Of a DNA stretch of 64,000 bases, positions 25,035 through 33,756 are shown in pieces; position 1 is the stretch's first letter, and each line of letters starts with the position of its first letter. A program made the translations under genes and the position numbers. This stretch comes from Pseudomonadota bacterium. GTDB taxonomy: Bacteria > Pseudomonadota > Gammaproteobacteria > Burkholderiales > Burkholderiaceae_B. Location of the stretch: NCBI GenBank assembly GCA_023423975.1, contig JAFAEO010000068.1:38791-102790 (forward strand), read 5' to 3'. Below the pieces are notes generated by a model. That model was given only the letters and a program-made list of their open reading frames with translations, was not told where the DNA came from and made no database searches.

Positions 25035-27890
25035 ATGGATGCCATCCGCATTCGCGGTGCCCGTACGCATAATTTAAAAAATGTGTCGCTCGACCTCCCC
25101 CGTCATAAACTGGTCGTTCTGACCGGTCTATCCGGTTCAGGCAAGTCTTCGCTTGCCTTTGACACATTGTACGCAGAAGGGCAGCGCCGCTATGTGGAAA
25201 GCCTGTCGGCCTATGCCCGGCAGTTCCTGCAACTGATGGACAAGCCCGACGTGGATCTGATCGAAGGCCTGTCGCCGGCGATCTCCATTGAACAGAAGGC
25301 GGCGGGCCATAACCCCCGCTCCACTGTAGGCACCATTACCGAGATTCACGACTATTTGCGGCTGCTGTATGCCCGCGTAGGAACGCCCTACTGTCCCGTA
25401 CATGGCGAACCCCTGCAGGCGCAGTCGGTCGCGCATATGGTGGACCACATTCTGGCCATGACTGCCGATACGCGCATTGCCATCCTGGCCCCCATCGCGC
25501 GGGAACGCAAAGGCAGCTACGAAGACGATTTTGCCCAGTTGCAAGCCCAGGGCTTTGTGCGGGTGCGCATCAACGGCCAGATGACCGAGCTGGAGCCGCG
25601 CCCTGTTCTGAACAAAAATGAAAAGCACTCGATTGATGTGGTCATTGACCGCCTGCGAGTGCGTGAAGAAAGCAAGCAGCGCCTGGCCGAAAGCATAGAA
25701 ACCGCGCTCAAGCTAGCAGATGGTCGCGTGCTGGTGCTGGATATGGACAATGAACGCGAACAGCCGTTTTCCATTCGCTATGCCTGTCCGATCTGCAACC
25801 ATGCCCTGGCAGAGCTGGAACCACGCCTGTTCAGCTTTAACAACCCGGTGGGCGCCTGTCCGACCTGCGATGGCCTGGGACATACCTGGTTCTTTGACCC
25901 GAAACGGGTCGTGGCCTTCCCCACCCTGAGCCTGTCCAGTGGCGCCATCAAGGGGTGGGACAAGCGCAACGCGTTTACCCATTCACTGTTGACCAGTCTG
26001 GCGGCGCATTACGAATTCGATATGGATACGCCTTTTGAAGAGCTGCCGCCAGCGATTCAGAAAACGGTGCTGTACGGCTCGGGCAGCGAAGAAATTTCAT
26101 TTGTGTACCTGAACGACAAGGGCCGCGGCTCGGTCAAAAAGCATGCCTTCGAGGGCATTATTCCCAATCTGGAGCGTCGCTGGAAGGAAACCGATTCCAA
26201 TACCGTGCGTGAAGAATTGGGCAAGTATCGCAGCCTGCAGGTCTGCCCTGATTGTGGCGGCTCGCGTTTGCGCGAAGACGCCCGGCATGTACTGATCGGC
26301 AATGAATCACGCGGCGGTTCGCGGGTAGGAATGGCGATCTATGAAGTTGAAGCCATGGCGCTGTCCGAATGCCTGCACTGGTTTGAAAACCTGAACCTGA
26401 CCGGGTCCAAGCAGGAAATTGCCGACAGAATTGTGCGGGAAATCCGCGCCAGGCTTGAGTTTCTGAACAATGTGGGTCTTAATTATCTCTCGCTGGATCG
26501 CAGCGCCGACACCATTTCCGGTGGCGAGGCGCAGCGTATCCGGCTGGCCAGCCAGATCGGTTCAGGACTGACGGGCGTCATGTACGTGCTGGACGAACCC
26601 TCTATCGGGCTGCATCAGCGCGATAACGACAGGCTGATCCAGACTCTTGCGCATTTGCGTGACCTGGGCAACAGCGTGATTGTGGTCGAGCACGATGAAG
26701 ACATGATCCGCTCGGCAGATTGGGTGGTGGACATGGGCCCGGGTGCGGGCGAGCATGGCGGCCAGATTATTGCCTCTGGCACGCCGGACCAGATTGCCAA
26801 TGATGAAGCATCGCTGACCGGGGCATACTTGAGCGGGCGCATGCGCATCAAGGCGCATAATCCGCGCAAGCTGGATAAGGAGCAGACATGGCTGAAAATA
26901 CGCGGCTGCTCGGGCAACAATCTGAAAAACGTCGAACTGCAGGTACCTGCTGGCAAATTGGTATGCGTCACAGGTGTATCCGGTTCGGGTAAATCCACCC
27001 TGATCAATGACACGCTGGCAACGCTGATGGCGCATGAATTGCATCGCGCCCAGACCGAGCCCGCCCCCTTTACGTCTGTAGACGGGCTGGATCACTTTGA
27101 CAAGATCATCAATGTGGATCAAAGCCCAATTGGCCGCACGCCGCGTAGCAATCCAGCCACGTATACCGGGCTGTTCACGCCAATCCGCGAGCTGTTTGCC
27201 GGTACGCCAGAATCGCGCACCCGCGGCTACGATCCCGGGCGGTTTTCCTTTAACGTCAAGGGTGGGCGCTGCGAGAGTTGCCAGGGCGACGGCGTTATCA
27301 AGGTTGAAATGCATTTTCTGCCCGATATGTATGTCCCTTGCGATACCTGTCATGGCAAACGCTATAACCGCGAGACGCTGGAGATCCGCTATCGGGGCCG
27401 CACCATTAGCGATGTGCTGGATCTGACGGTGGAACAGGCGCTGGAATATTTCAGCGCGGTGCCGGTGATCAATCGTAAACTGCAGACCCTGATGGATGTG
27501 GGCTTAAGCTATATCCGGCTGGGCCAGTCTGCCACCACGCTCTCGGGCGGTGAAGCGCAGCGCATCAAACTCTCGCTGGAACTATCCAAGCGCAGCACCG
27601 GTAAGACCATGTACATTCTGGATGAACCCACAACAGGTCTGCACTTTGCCGATATCGCACTATTGCTTAAGGTGATCAATCAACTGGTCGATTCAGGTAA
27701 TACAGTTGTAGTTATTGAGCATAATCTGGATGTGATCAAGACTGCCGACTGGATTATTGATATGGGTCCCGAAGGCGGCCAGGGTGGCGGACAGATCGTA
27801 GCAACCGGCACGCCGGCCGATATTGCCGCCAGTCCGAAGAGCCATACGGGGCGTTACCTGAAGCCACTGCTGGAAAGAGAAAAGGCCTGA
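25035..27890 (+). CDS. uvrA: Excinuclease ABC subunit A
   Basis: The 951-residue UvrA has two ABC modules. Walker A motifs are GLSGSGKSS at 31-39 and GVSGSGKST near 647; the signatures ISGGEAQRI and LSGGEAQRI and the DEPSIGLH and DEPTTGLH boxes are all present. Zinc modules are visible (CPIC...CPTC and CESC...CDTC, plus CPDCGG). It recognises DNA damage and loads UvrB in nucleotide excision repair. No LexA-type operator (CTG-N10-CAG) is evident upstream. Confidence 0.99.
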   Translation: MDAIRIRGARTHNLKNVSLDLPRHKLVVLTGLSGSGKSSLAFDTLYAEGQRRYVESLSAYARQFLQLMDKPDVDLIEGLSPAISIEQKAAGHNPRSTVGTITEIHDYLRLLYARVGTPYCPVHGEPLQAQSVAHMVDHILAMTADTRIAILAPIARERKGSYEDDFAQLQAQGFVRVRINGQMTELEPRPVLNKNEKHSIDVVIDRLRVREESKQRLAESIETALKLADGRVLVLDMDNEREQPFSIRYACPICNHALAELEPRLFSFNNPVGACPTCDGLGHTWFFDPKRVVAFPTLSLSSGAIKGWDKRNAFTHSLLTSLAAHYEFDMDTPFEELPPAIQKTVLYGSGSEEISFVYLNDKGRGSVKKHAFEGIIPNLERRWKETDSNTVREELGKYRSLQVCPDCGGSRLREDARHVLIGNESRGGSRVGMAIYEVEAMALSECLHWFENLNLTGSKQEIADRIVREIRARLEFLNNVGLNYLSLDRSADTISGGEAQRIRLASQIGSGLTGVMYVLDEPSIGLHQRDNDRLIQTLAHLRDLGNSVIVVEHDEDMIRSADWVVDMGPGAGEHGGQIIASGTPDQIANDEASLTGAYLSGRMRIKAHNPRKLDKEQTWLKIRGCSGNNLKNVELQVPAGKLVCVTGVSGSGKSTLINDTLATLMAHELHRAQTEPAPFTSVDGLDHFDKIINVDQSPIGRTPRSNPATYTGLFTPIRELFAGTPESRTRGYDPGRFSFNVKGGRCESCQGDGVIKVEMHFLPDMYVPCDTCHGKRYNRETLEIRYRGRTISDVLDLTVEQALEYFSAVPVINRKLQTLMDVGLSYIRLGQSATTLSGGEAQRIKLSLELSKRSTGKTMYILDEPTTGLHFADIALLLKVINQLVDSGNTVVVIEHNLDVIKTADWIIDMGPEGGQGGGQIVATGTPADIAASPKSHTGRYLKPLLEREKA

Positions 27891-28025
27891 GCGGCCCTGC
27901 CTGACTGCAGTTGGGGCTGCGCGCTTGAAGCGAAAGTTTAAAGTGAAGCCAAAGAGTGGTTGAAGCCTTCTCGCTGCCTGATCGATACCTGGGGGATGCG
28001 GAAAGCGCACAGACCAAGCCTGTGC

Positions 28026-29657
28026 CTACCCCGCAGCCTCGGTGTAATTGCGCAGTTCTTTGCGAATGATTTTGCCGGTTGTGGTCATGGGCAGTGCATC
28101 GACAAAATAAACGCGGCGCGGATACTCGTGCGCAGCCACGCGTGTCTTTACGTGCTCCTGGATTTCTTTTTTGATCGCATCCGATGGCGCCACGCCTTCG
28201 TTCAGCACGACAAAAGCGGTGACCGCTTCGGTGCGCTCATCATCGGGCAGCCCCACCACGGCAACCATGCTAACCAGCGGATGCCCCAGAATACAATCTT
28301 CGATGGGGCCGGGACCAATGCGATAGCCCGCACTGGTGATCACGTCGTCATTGCGGCCAACAAAGCGGAAAAACCCCTCTTCGTCCCGAACGCCCATGTC
28401 TCCCGTGACCAGAAAGTCGCCGGCAAATTTCTCGCTGGTGGCCTCCGGGTTGTTCCAATAGCCCAGGAACATGACCGGATCGGGACTTCTGACGCCGATA
28501 TTACCCTCGGTGCCATCTGGCAACACCTGCCCCTGATCGTTGACAATTTGCACATCATGCCCTGGCACGGCCTTGCCCATGCTGCCTATTTTGGGTTCGA
28601 ACAGATCGGCGCAGGATGACACCAGCATATTGCATTCGGTTTGCCCATAAAACTCGTTAATGGTAATGTCCAGATTGCGACGCCCCCAGTCGATTAACTC
28701 CAACCCCAGGCTTTCACCCCCGCTGGCAATGGAACGAAGCGCCAGCGGCCAGCGCTCACGCGGGTTTTCCAGGCGTCGCAGCATTTTAAGTGCCGTTGGC
28801 GGCAAAAAGCTGTGTGTGACCTGATGCCGCGACATGATATCGAAAGCGGCTTCGGCGGTGAATTTAGAAAAGCGGCAGGCCAGCACGGGAATGCCGTGAT
28901 GCAATGACGGCATCAGGACATCGAACAGACCGCCGATCCATGCCCAGTCTGCAGGCGTCCACATGACTTTGGCATTTTCGGGAAAGAAATTGTGGGAAAT
29001 TTCAACGCCGGGCAAATGCCCCGGCAAGACCCGGTGCGCATGCAGCGCGCCCTTGGGTTTGCCGGTAGTGCCGGAGGTGTAAATGATGACGGCCGGGTCA
29101 TCAGCCAGAGTACTCACAGGTTCAAGGGTATCGGGCTGCTGTTGCAACGATGGCCAGAACGCCAGTATTGACGATGTATTTTGGGTGGCGTCGATATCCA
29201 CGACGGTTTTCAGTTCGGGCAAGGGCGTCGCAATCGTGCCCCGCTTGGCCACGCCTTCTGCATTGGTAACCAGGACTCGCGCACCGGAATTGGATAGACG
29301 ATACGCCAGCGCATCGGAGCCGAACAGTGAAAACAGGGGAATGGCAATAAGCCCCAACTTGTAGCAGGCAATATGTGCAATGGCTGTTTCAATGCCCTGG
29401 GCCAGTAAAATACCCACCCGATCGCCACGTACCACCCCTGCCTGCTGCAATACATGTGCGAACTGATTGGAATAGGCTTTCAACTGGTCAAAGGTGTAGT
29501 ACTGGATATCCGCAGGCGATTTTTCATGAATGATGGCAATGCGGCCGGTACCGTCCGCCCATTTATCACAAACGTCAACGCCGATATTGTAGTGTTGCGG
29601 CACATTCCAGTGGGTAGCCGATACTGTTGCGGCATAGGTTGCATGGCGTGTAAGCAA
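28026..29657 (-). CDS. Acyl-CoA synthetase, medium-chain (ACSM)-type ANL enzyme
   Basis: The 543-residue ligase has the AMP-binding loop YTSGTTGKPKGALHAH, INEFYGQTECN (A5), TGDMGVRDEEGFFRFVGRNDDVITSAGYRIGP (in pieces, A7-A8) and the lid lysine in TTGKIIRKELR. The WTPADWAWIGG and GYRIGPGPIE segments are typical of the acetyl/medium-chain acyl-CoA synthetase branch. The start is a TTG at 29657 with AAAGGAG placed 7 nt upstream, better than the internal ATG. It is 48 nt downstream of an AraC-type regulator on the same strand, which probably controls it. It converges on uvrA. Confidence 0.88.
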   Translation of the reverse strand: MLTRHATYAATVSATHWNVPQHYNIGVDVCDKWADGTGRIAIIHEKSPADIQYYTFDQLKAYSNQFAHVLQQAGVVRGDRVGILLAQGIETAIAHIACYKLGLIAIPLFSLFGSDALAYRLSNSGARVLVTNAEGVAKRGTIATPLPELKTVVDIDATQNTSSILAFWPSLQQQPDTLEPVSTLADDPAVIIYTSGTTGKPKGALHAHRVLPGHLPGVEISHNFFPENAKVMWTPADWAWIGGLFDVLMPSLHHGIPVLACRFSKFTAEAAFDIMSRHQVTHSFLPPTALKMLRRLENPRERWPLALRSIASGGESLGLELIDWGRRNLDITINEFYGQTECNMLVSSCADLFEPKIGSMGKAVPGHDVQIVNDQGQVLPDGTEGNIGVRSPDPVMFLGYWNNPEATSEKFAGDFLVTGDMGVRDEEGFFRFVGRNDDVITSAGYRIGPGPIEDCILGHPLVSMVAVVGLPDDERTEAVTAFVVLNEGVAPSDAIKKEIQEHVKTRVAAHEYPRRVYFVDALPMTTTGKIIRKELRNYTEAAG

Positions 29658-29705
29658 GACAGGTCTCCTTTTTCTTTTGATTGTATATCGGTTCGCTGTC
29701 GTCGC

Positions 29706-30548
29706 TTATACGTCATGGGTATTTTTCACACTCTCGGAAACCCGTATTTGCTTCGTTTTCCGCCGGTATTCCGACGGCGTCATACCCTGCATGTTCAGAA
29801 ATGCCGTGGCGAAATTGGCGGCATTAGAAAACCCTACATCTTCGGCAATGGTCAGCGTGCGCAATGACGTGGTGGCCAGCAGGTGCTTTGCGGTGCGCAT
29901 GCGTAAATCACGAATGTATTCAAAGGCGCTGCAACCGCAAACATTGTAAAAGGCGCGATTCAAACGCTTTTTATTCATGGATACCAGCGTTGACAACTTG
30001 GGCAGGCTCAGGTCTTCTGACAGGTTATCCCGGGCATACTGCATGACGATGCGAACGGCAACCTCATCGTCGCTGTCTATGCTGCCAGGGTGCGACTCCT
30101 GGCCTGGGGACAAGAGCATTGACGCCCGTTGTTGCCTTACGCTGTGCAACCGTTGGGAGATACCCGCATGAATGCGGATGCGGGCCACGACCTCGTCATA
30201 CGGATGAGATTTGGAGATGAAGTCGGAAGCCCCGTACTCCAGCGCCTGGAGGCGCGACTGCGGATCGTCCAGATTACTGTAAAAAAGCACGGGAATATCT
30301 GTGGTCAGCGTATTGGCTTTGAGTCGACGACACAGGGGAATTCCATCAAGCCGGGGGAGATGCAATTCCGAAACAATGACATCGGGCTGCAGCGTAATGG
30401 CTTTTTCGTATCCCTGCAGCCCGTCAAATGCAACTGTGATACGGAAGGCAGCACTGCGCATGGCGGCGAGCACGCCATGCAAACTCTGCATATTGCCGTC
30501 GACAAACAGAGTATGGGGGCTGCGCAATGTTGGGGCCGGACTGTCCAT
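29706..30548 (-). CDS. Atypical response regulator: receiver-like domain fused to AraC helix-turn-helix
   Basis: The 280-residue protein has a receiver-like domain (12-130) and an AraC-type double helix-turn-helix (about 165-275, with LSLPKLSTLVSMNKKRLNRAF and VGFSNAANFATAF). In the receiver the phospho-acceptor Asp is Glu61 (VSELHLP against a normal S-D-x-x-x-P), the acidic pair is reduced to D17-G18, Ser91 stands at the switch Thr/Ser, and Lys113 is retained but followed by Ser instead of Pro. It therefore probably does not take part in ordinary phosphorelay. No histidine kinase is adjacent. It precedes an acyl-CoA ligase gene by 48 nt. Confidence 0.85.
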   Translation of the reverse strand: MDSPAPTLRSPHTLFVDGNMQSLHGVLAAMRSAAFRITVAFDGLQGYEKAITLQPDVIVSELHLPRLDGIPLCRRLKANTLTTDIPVLFYSNLDDPQSRLQALEYGASDFISKSHPYDEVVARIRIHAGISQRLHSVRQQRASMLLSPGQESHPGSIDSDDEVAVRIVMQYARDNLSEDLSLPKLSTLVSMNKKRLNRAFYNVCGCSAFEYIRDLRMRTAKHLLATTSLRTLTIAEDVGFSNAANFATAFLNMQGMTPSEYRRKTKQIRVSESVKNTHDV

Positions 30549-30714
30549 AGGATTCGCTTGACTATCTAAATTGAAAATGCGAAATCATTTTCCAACAAGA
30601 TGCGAAGTTCCTATTTTGAAAATACTCTTGATGTTTTTTGAAAAAAGAATGAATTGAGCTTTTCTGAATAATTCTTAATGTCAGTCAATCCAGTTTGCCG
30701 TGCAATACCCCGGT

Positions 30715-31845
30715 TTATACGACAAACAGGCGCTTGTATTCTTTGATCGCATAACGATCAGTCATCCCGGCAATATAGTCTGCAATGGCCCGCGCCTGCC
30801 TGCGCTCATCATCGTACCGGTAGCCTGCCGGCATGAGCCGCGGATCATCCACAAAAGCCTTGAACAGCGATTGGACGATGTTGCTGGCCTTGTTGGCCAT
30901 GCGCATGACCTTGTAGTGGCGGTACAGATTATGCATGAGAAAGGATTTGAGCTCATCAGCCTGCGCACGCATGGTGTCGGAAAACAGCAGCAACGCCGGC
31001 GCTTGTGTCACGTCTTCACGTGTCTGAACGTGATGAGCGCGCAGATTGTCCCGGGTCGTGTGGGTCAGGTCGACGATCAGCGCGTTAATCATGCGCCGGA
31101 TGATTTCGGCAATGAGCCGGCGGCCAGTAACGTCTGGGAAAAGACGACTCACTTCATCATGGTAAGTGGCAAACAGCTGCACCTGACGCATTTGTTCTAT
31201 AGTGATAAGACCGGAACGCAGGCCGTCATCAATATCATGATTGTTATAGGCGATTTCGTCGGCCAGATTGGCCAGTTGCGCTTCCAGGCCCGGGCGCTTT
31301 CTGTCGATAAAGCGCTGCCCGACCTCGCCCAGCTGTCGCGCGTGTGACAATGAACAATGCTTGAGAATGCCCTCGCGGGTCTCGAAGGTGAGATTCAGGC
31401 CGTTGAACGATGCATAGCGCTCCTCCAGCTCATCGACAACCCTCAGACTTTGCAGATTGTGCTCAAAGCCGCCTGCTCCCGGACGCAGGGTCTGCATGGA
31501 TTCATGAAGTGCGTCCTGTCCGGCATGACCAAAGGGGGTGTGACCCAGGTCATGAGCAAGCGAGATCGCTTCGGTCAGGTCTTCGTGCAACCCGAGATTG
31601 CGCGCCACCGCCCGCGCAATTTGCGCCACTTCCAGGCTGTGGGTCAGACGCGTGCGAAATAAATCACCTTCGTGATTAACAAAAACCTGTGTTTTATATT
31701 CGAGCCGGCGAAATGCGCCGCTATGGATGATGCGGTCACGGTCGCGCTGGAAAGGGTCACGCGCCGGGTCGGCATCTTCCTGATGCTGCCGCCCCCTGGA
31801 GTGGGCCGGATGGGTCGCGTAGGGCGCTAGCGTGGTCACTGTCAT
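30715..31845 (-). CDS. dgt: dGTP triphosphohydrolase-like HD protein
   Basis: The 376-residue HD-domain phosphohydrolase has H69 in TRLTHSLEV, the H98-D99 pair in SLAHDLGHTPFGHAG and a distal D in ANLADEIAYNNHDIDDG. It belongs to the shorter Dgt branch typical of beta- and alphaproteobacteria, which hydrolyses dNTPs to the nucleoside and triphosphate. The gene begins 3 nt after aroB, so aroK-aroB-dgt form one operon, an order conserved in the family. Confidence 0.94.
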   Translation of the reverse strand: MTVTTLAPYATHPAHSRGRQHQEDADPARDPFQRDRDRIIHSGAFRRLEYKTQVFVNHEGDLFRTRLTHSLEVAQIARAVARNLGLHEDLTEAISLAHDLGHTPFGHAGQDALHESMQTLRPGAGGFEHNLQSLRVVDELEERYASFNGLNLTFETREGILKHCSLSHARQLGEVGQRFIDRKRPGLEAQLANLADEIAYNNHDIDDGLRSGLITIEQMRQVQLFATYHDEVSRLFPDVTGRRLIAEIIRRMINALIVDLTHTTRDNLRAHHVQTREDVTQAPALLLFSDTMRAQADELKSFLMHNLYRHYKVMRMANKASNIVQSLFKAFVDDPRLMPAGYRYDDERRQARAIADYIAGMTDRYAIKEYKRLFVV

Positions 31846-31848
31846 GCT

Positions 31849-32982
31849 TTACGCCCGGGCGCCGGCCATATCGGAAACCTGAGCCGCGCTGCGATCGATG
31901 ACAACGTCACCAACCGTGTCGCTGAGCGTTTCCTGAACCTGCTTTAATGGAGCAGCCTGAACCACTGCCTGGCCGATTGCCGGCATGAGCACATAACGTA
32001 TTTCGCCGCCTTCGGTTTTTTTATCACCCTGCATCAAATCCAGCCAGGTACGCTCCCCCAGATCGGGCGCAATATCCGGACAGCCGATGGCGCGCACCAG
32101 CGCACGCACCCGTGCAATGTCGGCTTCAGGCAGGCCCAGCACCTTGCCCGAGAGCACGGCGGCCTGCACCAGCCCGCAGGCCACTGCCTCACCATGCAGC
32201 CAGGTGCCAAACCCCAACCCTGCCTCGATCGCATGACCAAAGGTGTGGCCCAGGTTAAGGATGGCGCGCAGACCGGTTTCCTTTTCATCTTCAGAGACGA
32301 CCTGCGCTTTGAGCTCACAGCAGCGTGCAATGGCATAGGCCAGCGCGTCAGCATCAAGCGCCACCAGTTGCGCGACATTGCTTTCGCACCATTCAAAAAA
32401 CGCACGATCCATGATCAGACCGTATTTGATCACTTCGGCCAGCCCGGCCGACACTTCACGGGCAGGCAGGGTACGCAGAACATTGATGTCGATATCGACA
32501 CTGATCGGCTGATAGAACGCGCCGATCATGTTTTTGCCCAGCGGGTGATTGACCGCCGTTTTGCCGCCCACCGAGGAATCGACCTGGGCAAGCAACGTGG
32601 TAGGAATCTGCATGTAGCGAATACCACGCATATAGGTGGCCGCCGCGAACCCGGACATATCGCCGATGACACCGCCACCAAGCGCCAGCACCACGGCGCG
32701 GCGATCCAGTTTTTCGCTCAGCATGCGATCGTAAATGATATTGAGCGTATCGAGCGACTTGAAGGATTCGCCATCGGGCACAATGATGGTGAGCACCGGT
32801 TTGTTCACACCGGCCAGTGCCTGGCGCAATGCTTCTCCGTACAGCCCGTCAACGACCGGATTGCTGATGACGACCAGCCGCGTTGCATTGGCAGGGACCG
32901 ATTCGGCAATATGCTGCAGGCGCCCCGCCGCAATGTGAATGGGGTATTGTCCGGCAGATGTAACGACATTGACTGGGGCCAT
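31849..32982 (-). CDS. aroB: 3-Dehydroquinate synthase
   Basis: The 377-residue AroB has the NAD-binding GGGVIGDMSGFAAATYMRG and metal-ligand segments (E in AEVIKYGLI, NLGHTFGHAIE and HGEAVACG). It converts DAHP to 3-dehydroquinate, the second step of the shikimate pathway. Its ATG overlaps the aroK stop (TGATG), so the two are translationally coupled. The C-terminal tail after about residue 355 (DRSAAQVSDMAGARA) is slightly longer than in E. coli. Confidence 0.98.
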   Translation of the reverse strand: MAPVNVVTSAGQYPIHIAAGRLQHIAESVPANATRLVVISNPVVDGLYGEALRQALAGVNKPVLTIIVPDGESFKSLDTLNIIYDRMLSEKLDRRAVVLALGGGVIGDMSGFAAATYMRGIRYMQIPTTLLAQVDSSVGGKTAVNHPLGKNMIGAFYQPISVDIDINVLRTLPAREVSAGLAEVIKYGLIMDRAFFEWCESNVAQLVALDADALAYAIARCCELKAQVVSEDEKETGLRAILNLGHTFGHAIEAGLGFGTWLHGEAVACGLVQAAVLSGKVLGLPEADIARVRALVRAIGCPDIAPDLGERTWLDLMQGDKKTEGGEIRYVLMPAIGQAVVQAAPLKQVQETLSDTVGDVVIDRSAAQVSDMAGARA

Positions 32983-33557
32983 CAGATTCTTTCACCTCGT
33001 TGTTGGTAATCTTTCAATAAACGGTCAATCGCGTCGAGCACTGTATTGATGGAGCCGTGGCTGGTTTCTACAGTGAAATCGGCCAGACTTTCATAAATGG
33101 GTTCGCGCTGTTTTAACAGTTCCACGATACGCGCTTTGGGATTGGCCGTCAGCAGCATGGGGCGGTTTTTATCCTTTGCGACTCGCCGAAAGAGTTCGTC
33201 ACTGCCGGCCTTCAGATACAGCACGATACCGCGTGTGCGCAGCAGTTCCTGATTCTCGGGCGCCACAACCGCACCGCCGCCGGTGGCCAGGACCACATCA
33301 CGACGCAAGGTGATATCCTGCAGCACCTGGGTTTCCCGACGCCGGAAACCGGCTTCGCCCTCAATATCGAAGATGGTTGGAATACTGACCCCGCAACGCG
33401 CCTCAAGCTCGTGGTCAAGATCGAGAAACTCCCGACCCAGCGAGCGGGCCAGGCCTCGGCCGATGGTTGTTTTGCCGGCGCCCATCATGCCGATGAGGAA
33501 AATAGGCGCCTGACCGGTGTGGCGGACATGGGAATTGTCCTGTTCTGTATGCTGCAT
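32982..33557 (-). CDS. aroK: Shikimate kinase
   Basis: The 191-residue P-loop kinase has Walker A GMMGAGKTT at 23-31, the shikimate-binding D and R residues (DLDHELEARCG, GEAGFRRRE) and the GGG motif (LATGGGAVV). It phosphorylates shikimate at the 3-hydroxyl. It is first in aroK-aroB-dgt and divergent from the penicillin-binding protein gene. The pilQ gene that precedes aroK in many proteobacteria is not here. Confidence 0.98.
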   Translation of the reverse strand: MQHTEQDNSHVRHTGQAPIFLIGMMGAGKTTIGRGLARSLGREFLDLDHELEARCGVSIPTIFDIEGEAGFRRRETQVLQDITLRRDVVLATGGGAVVAPENQELLRTRGIVLYLKAGSDELFRRVAKDKNRPMLLTANPKARIVELLKQREPIYESLADFTVETSHGSINTVLDAIDRLLKDYQQRGERI

Positions 33558-33756
33558 GTACGTAAAAAGGTTTTTCTCCCGGTTACGCCGGGGCGTGAAA
33601 ATACAGACGTTCTATGACAGTTGTCAAAGAAATGACACCATGTTTTCAAGGATTTGTCGTTTATTTGTTGCAACATAGCACATGTATACCACACAGCACA
33701 ATTCAGTTACAGAAAGAGCCGAAAATTTCAGCTTTTCCCGCTAGAAGGTATTAAAA

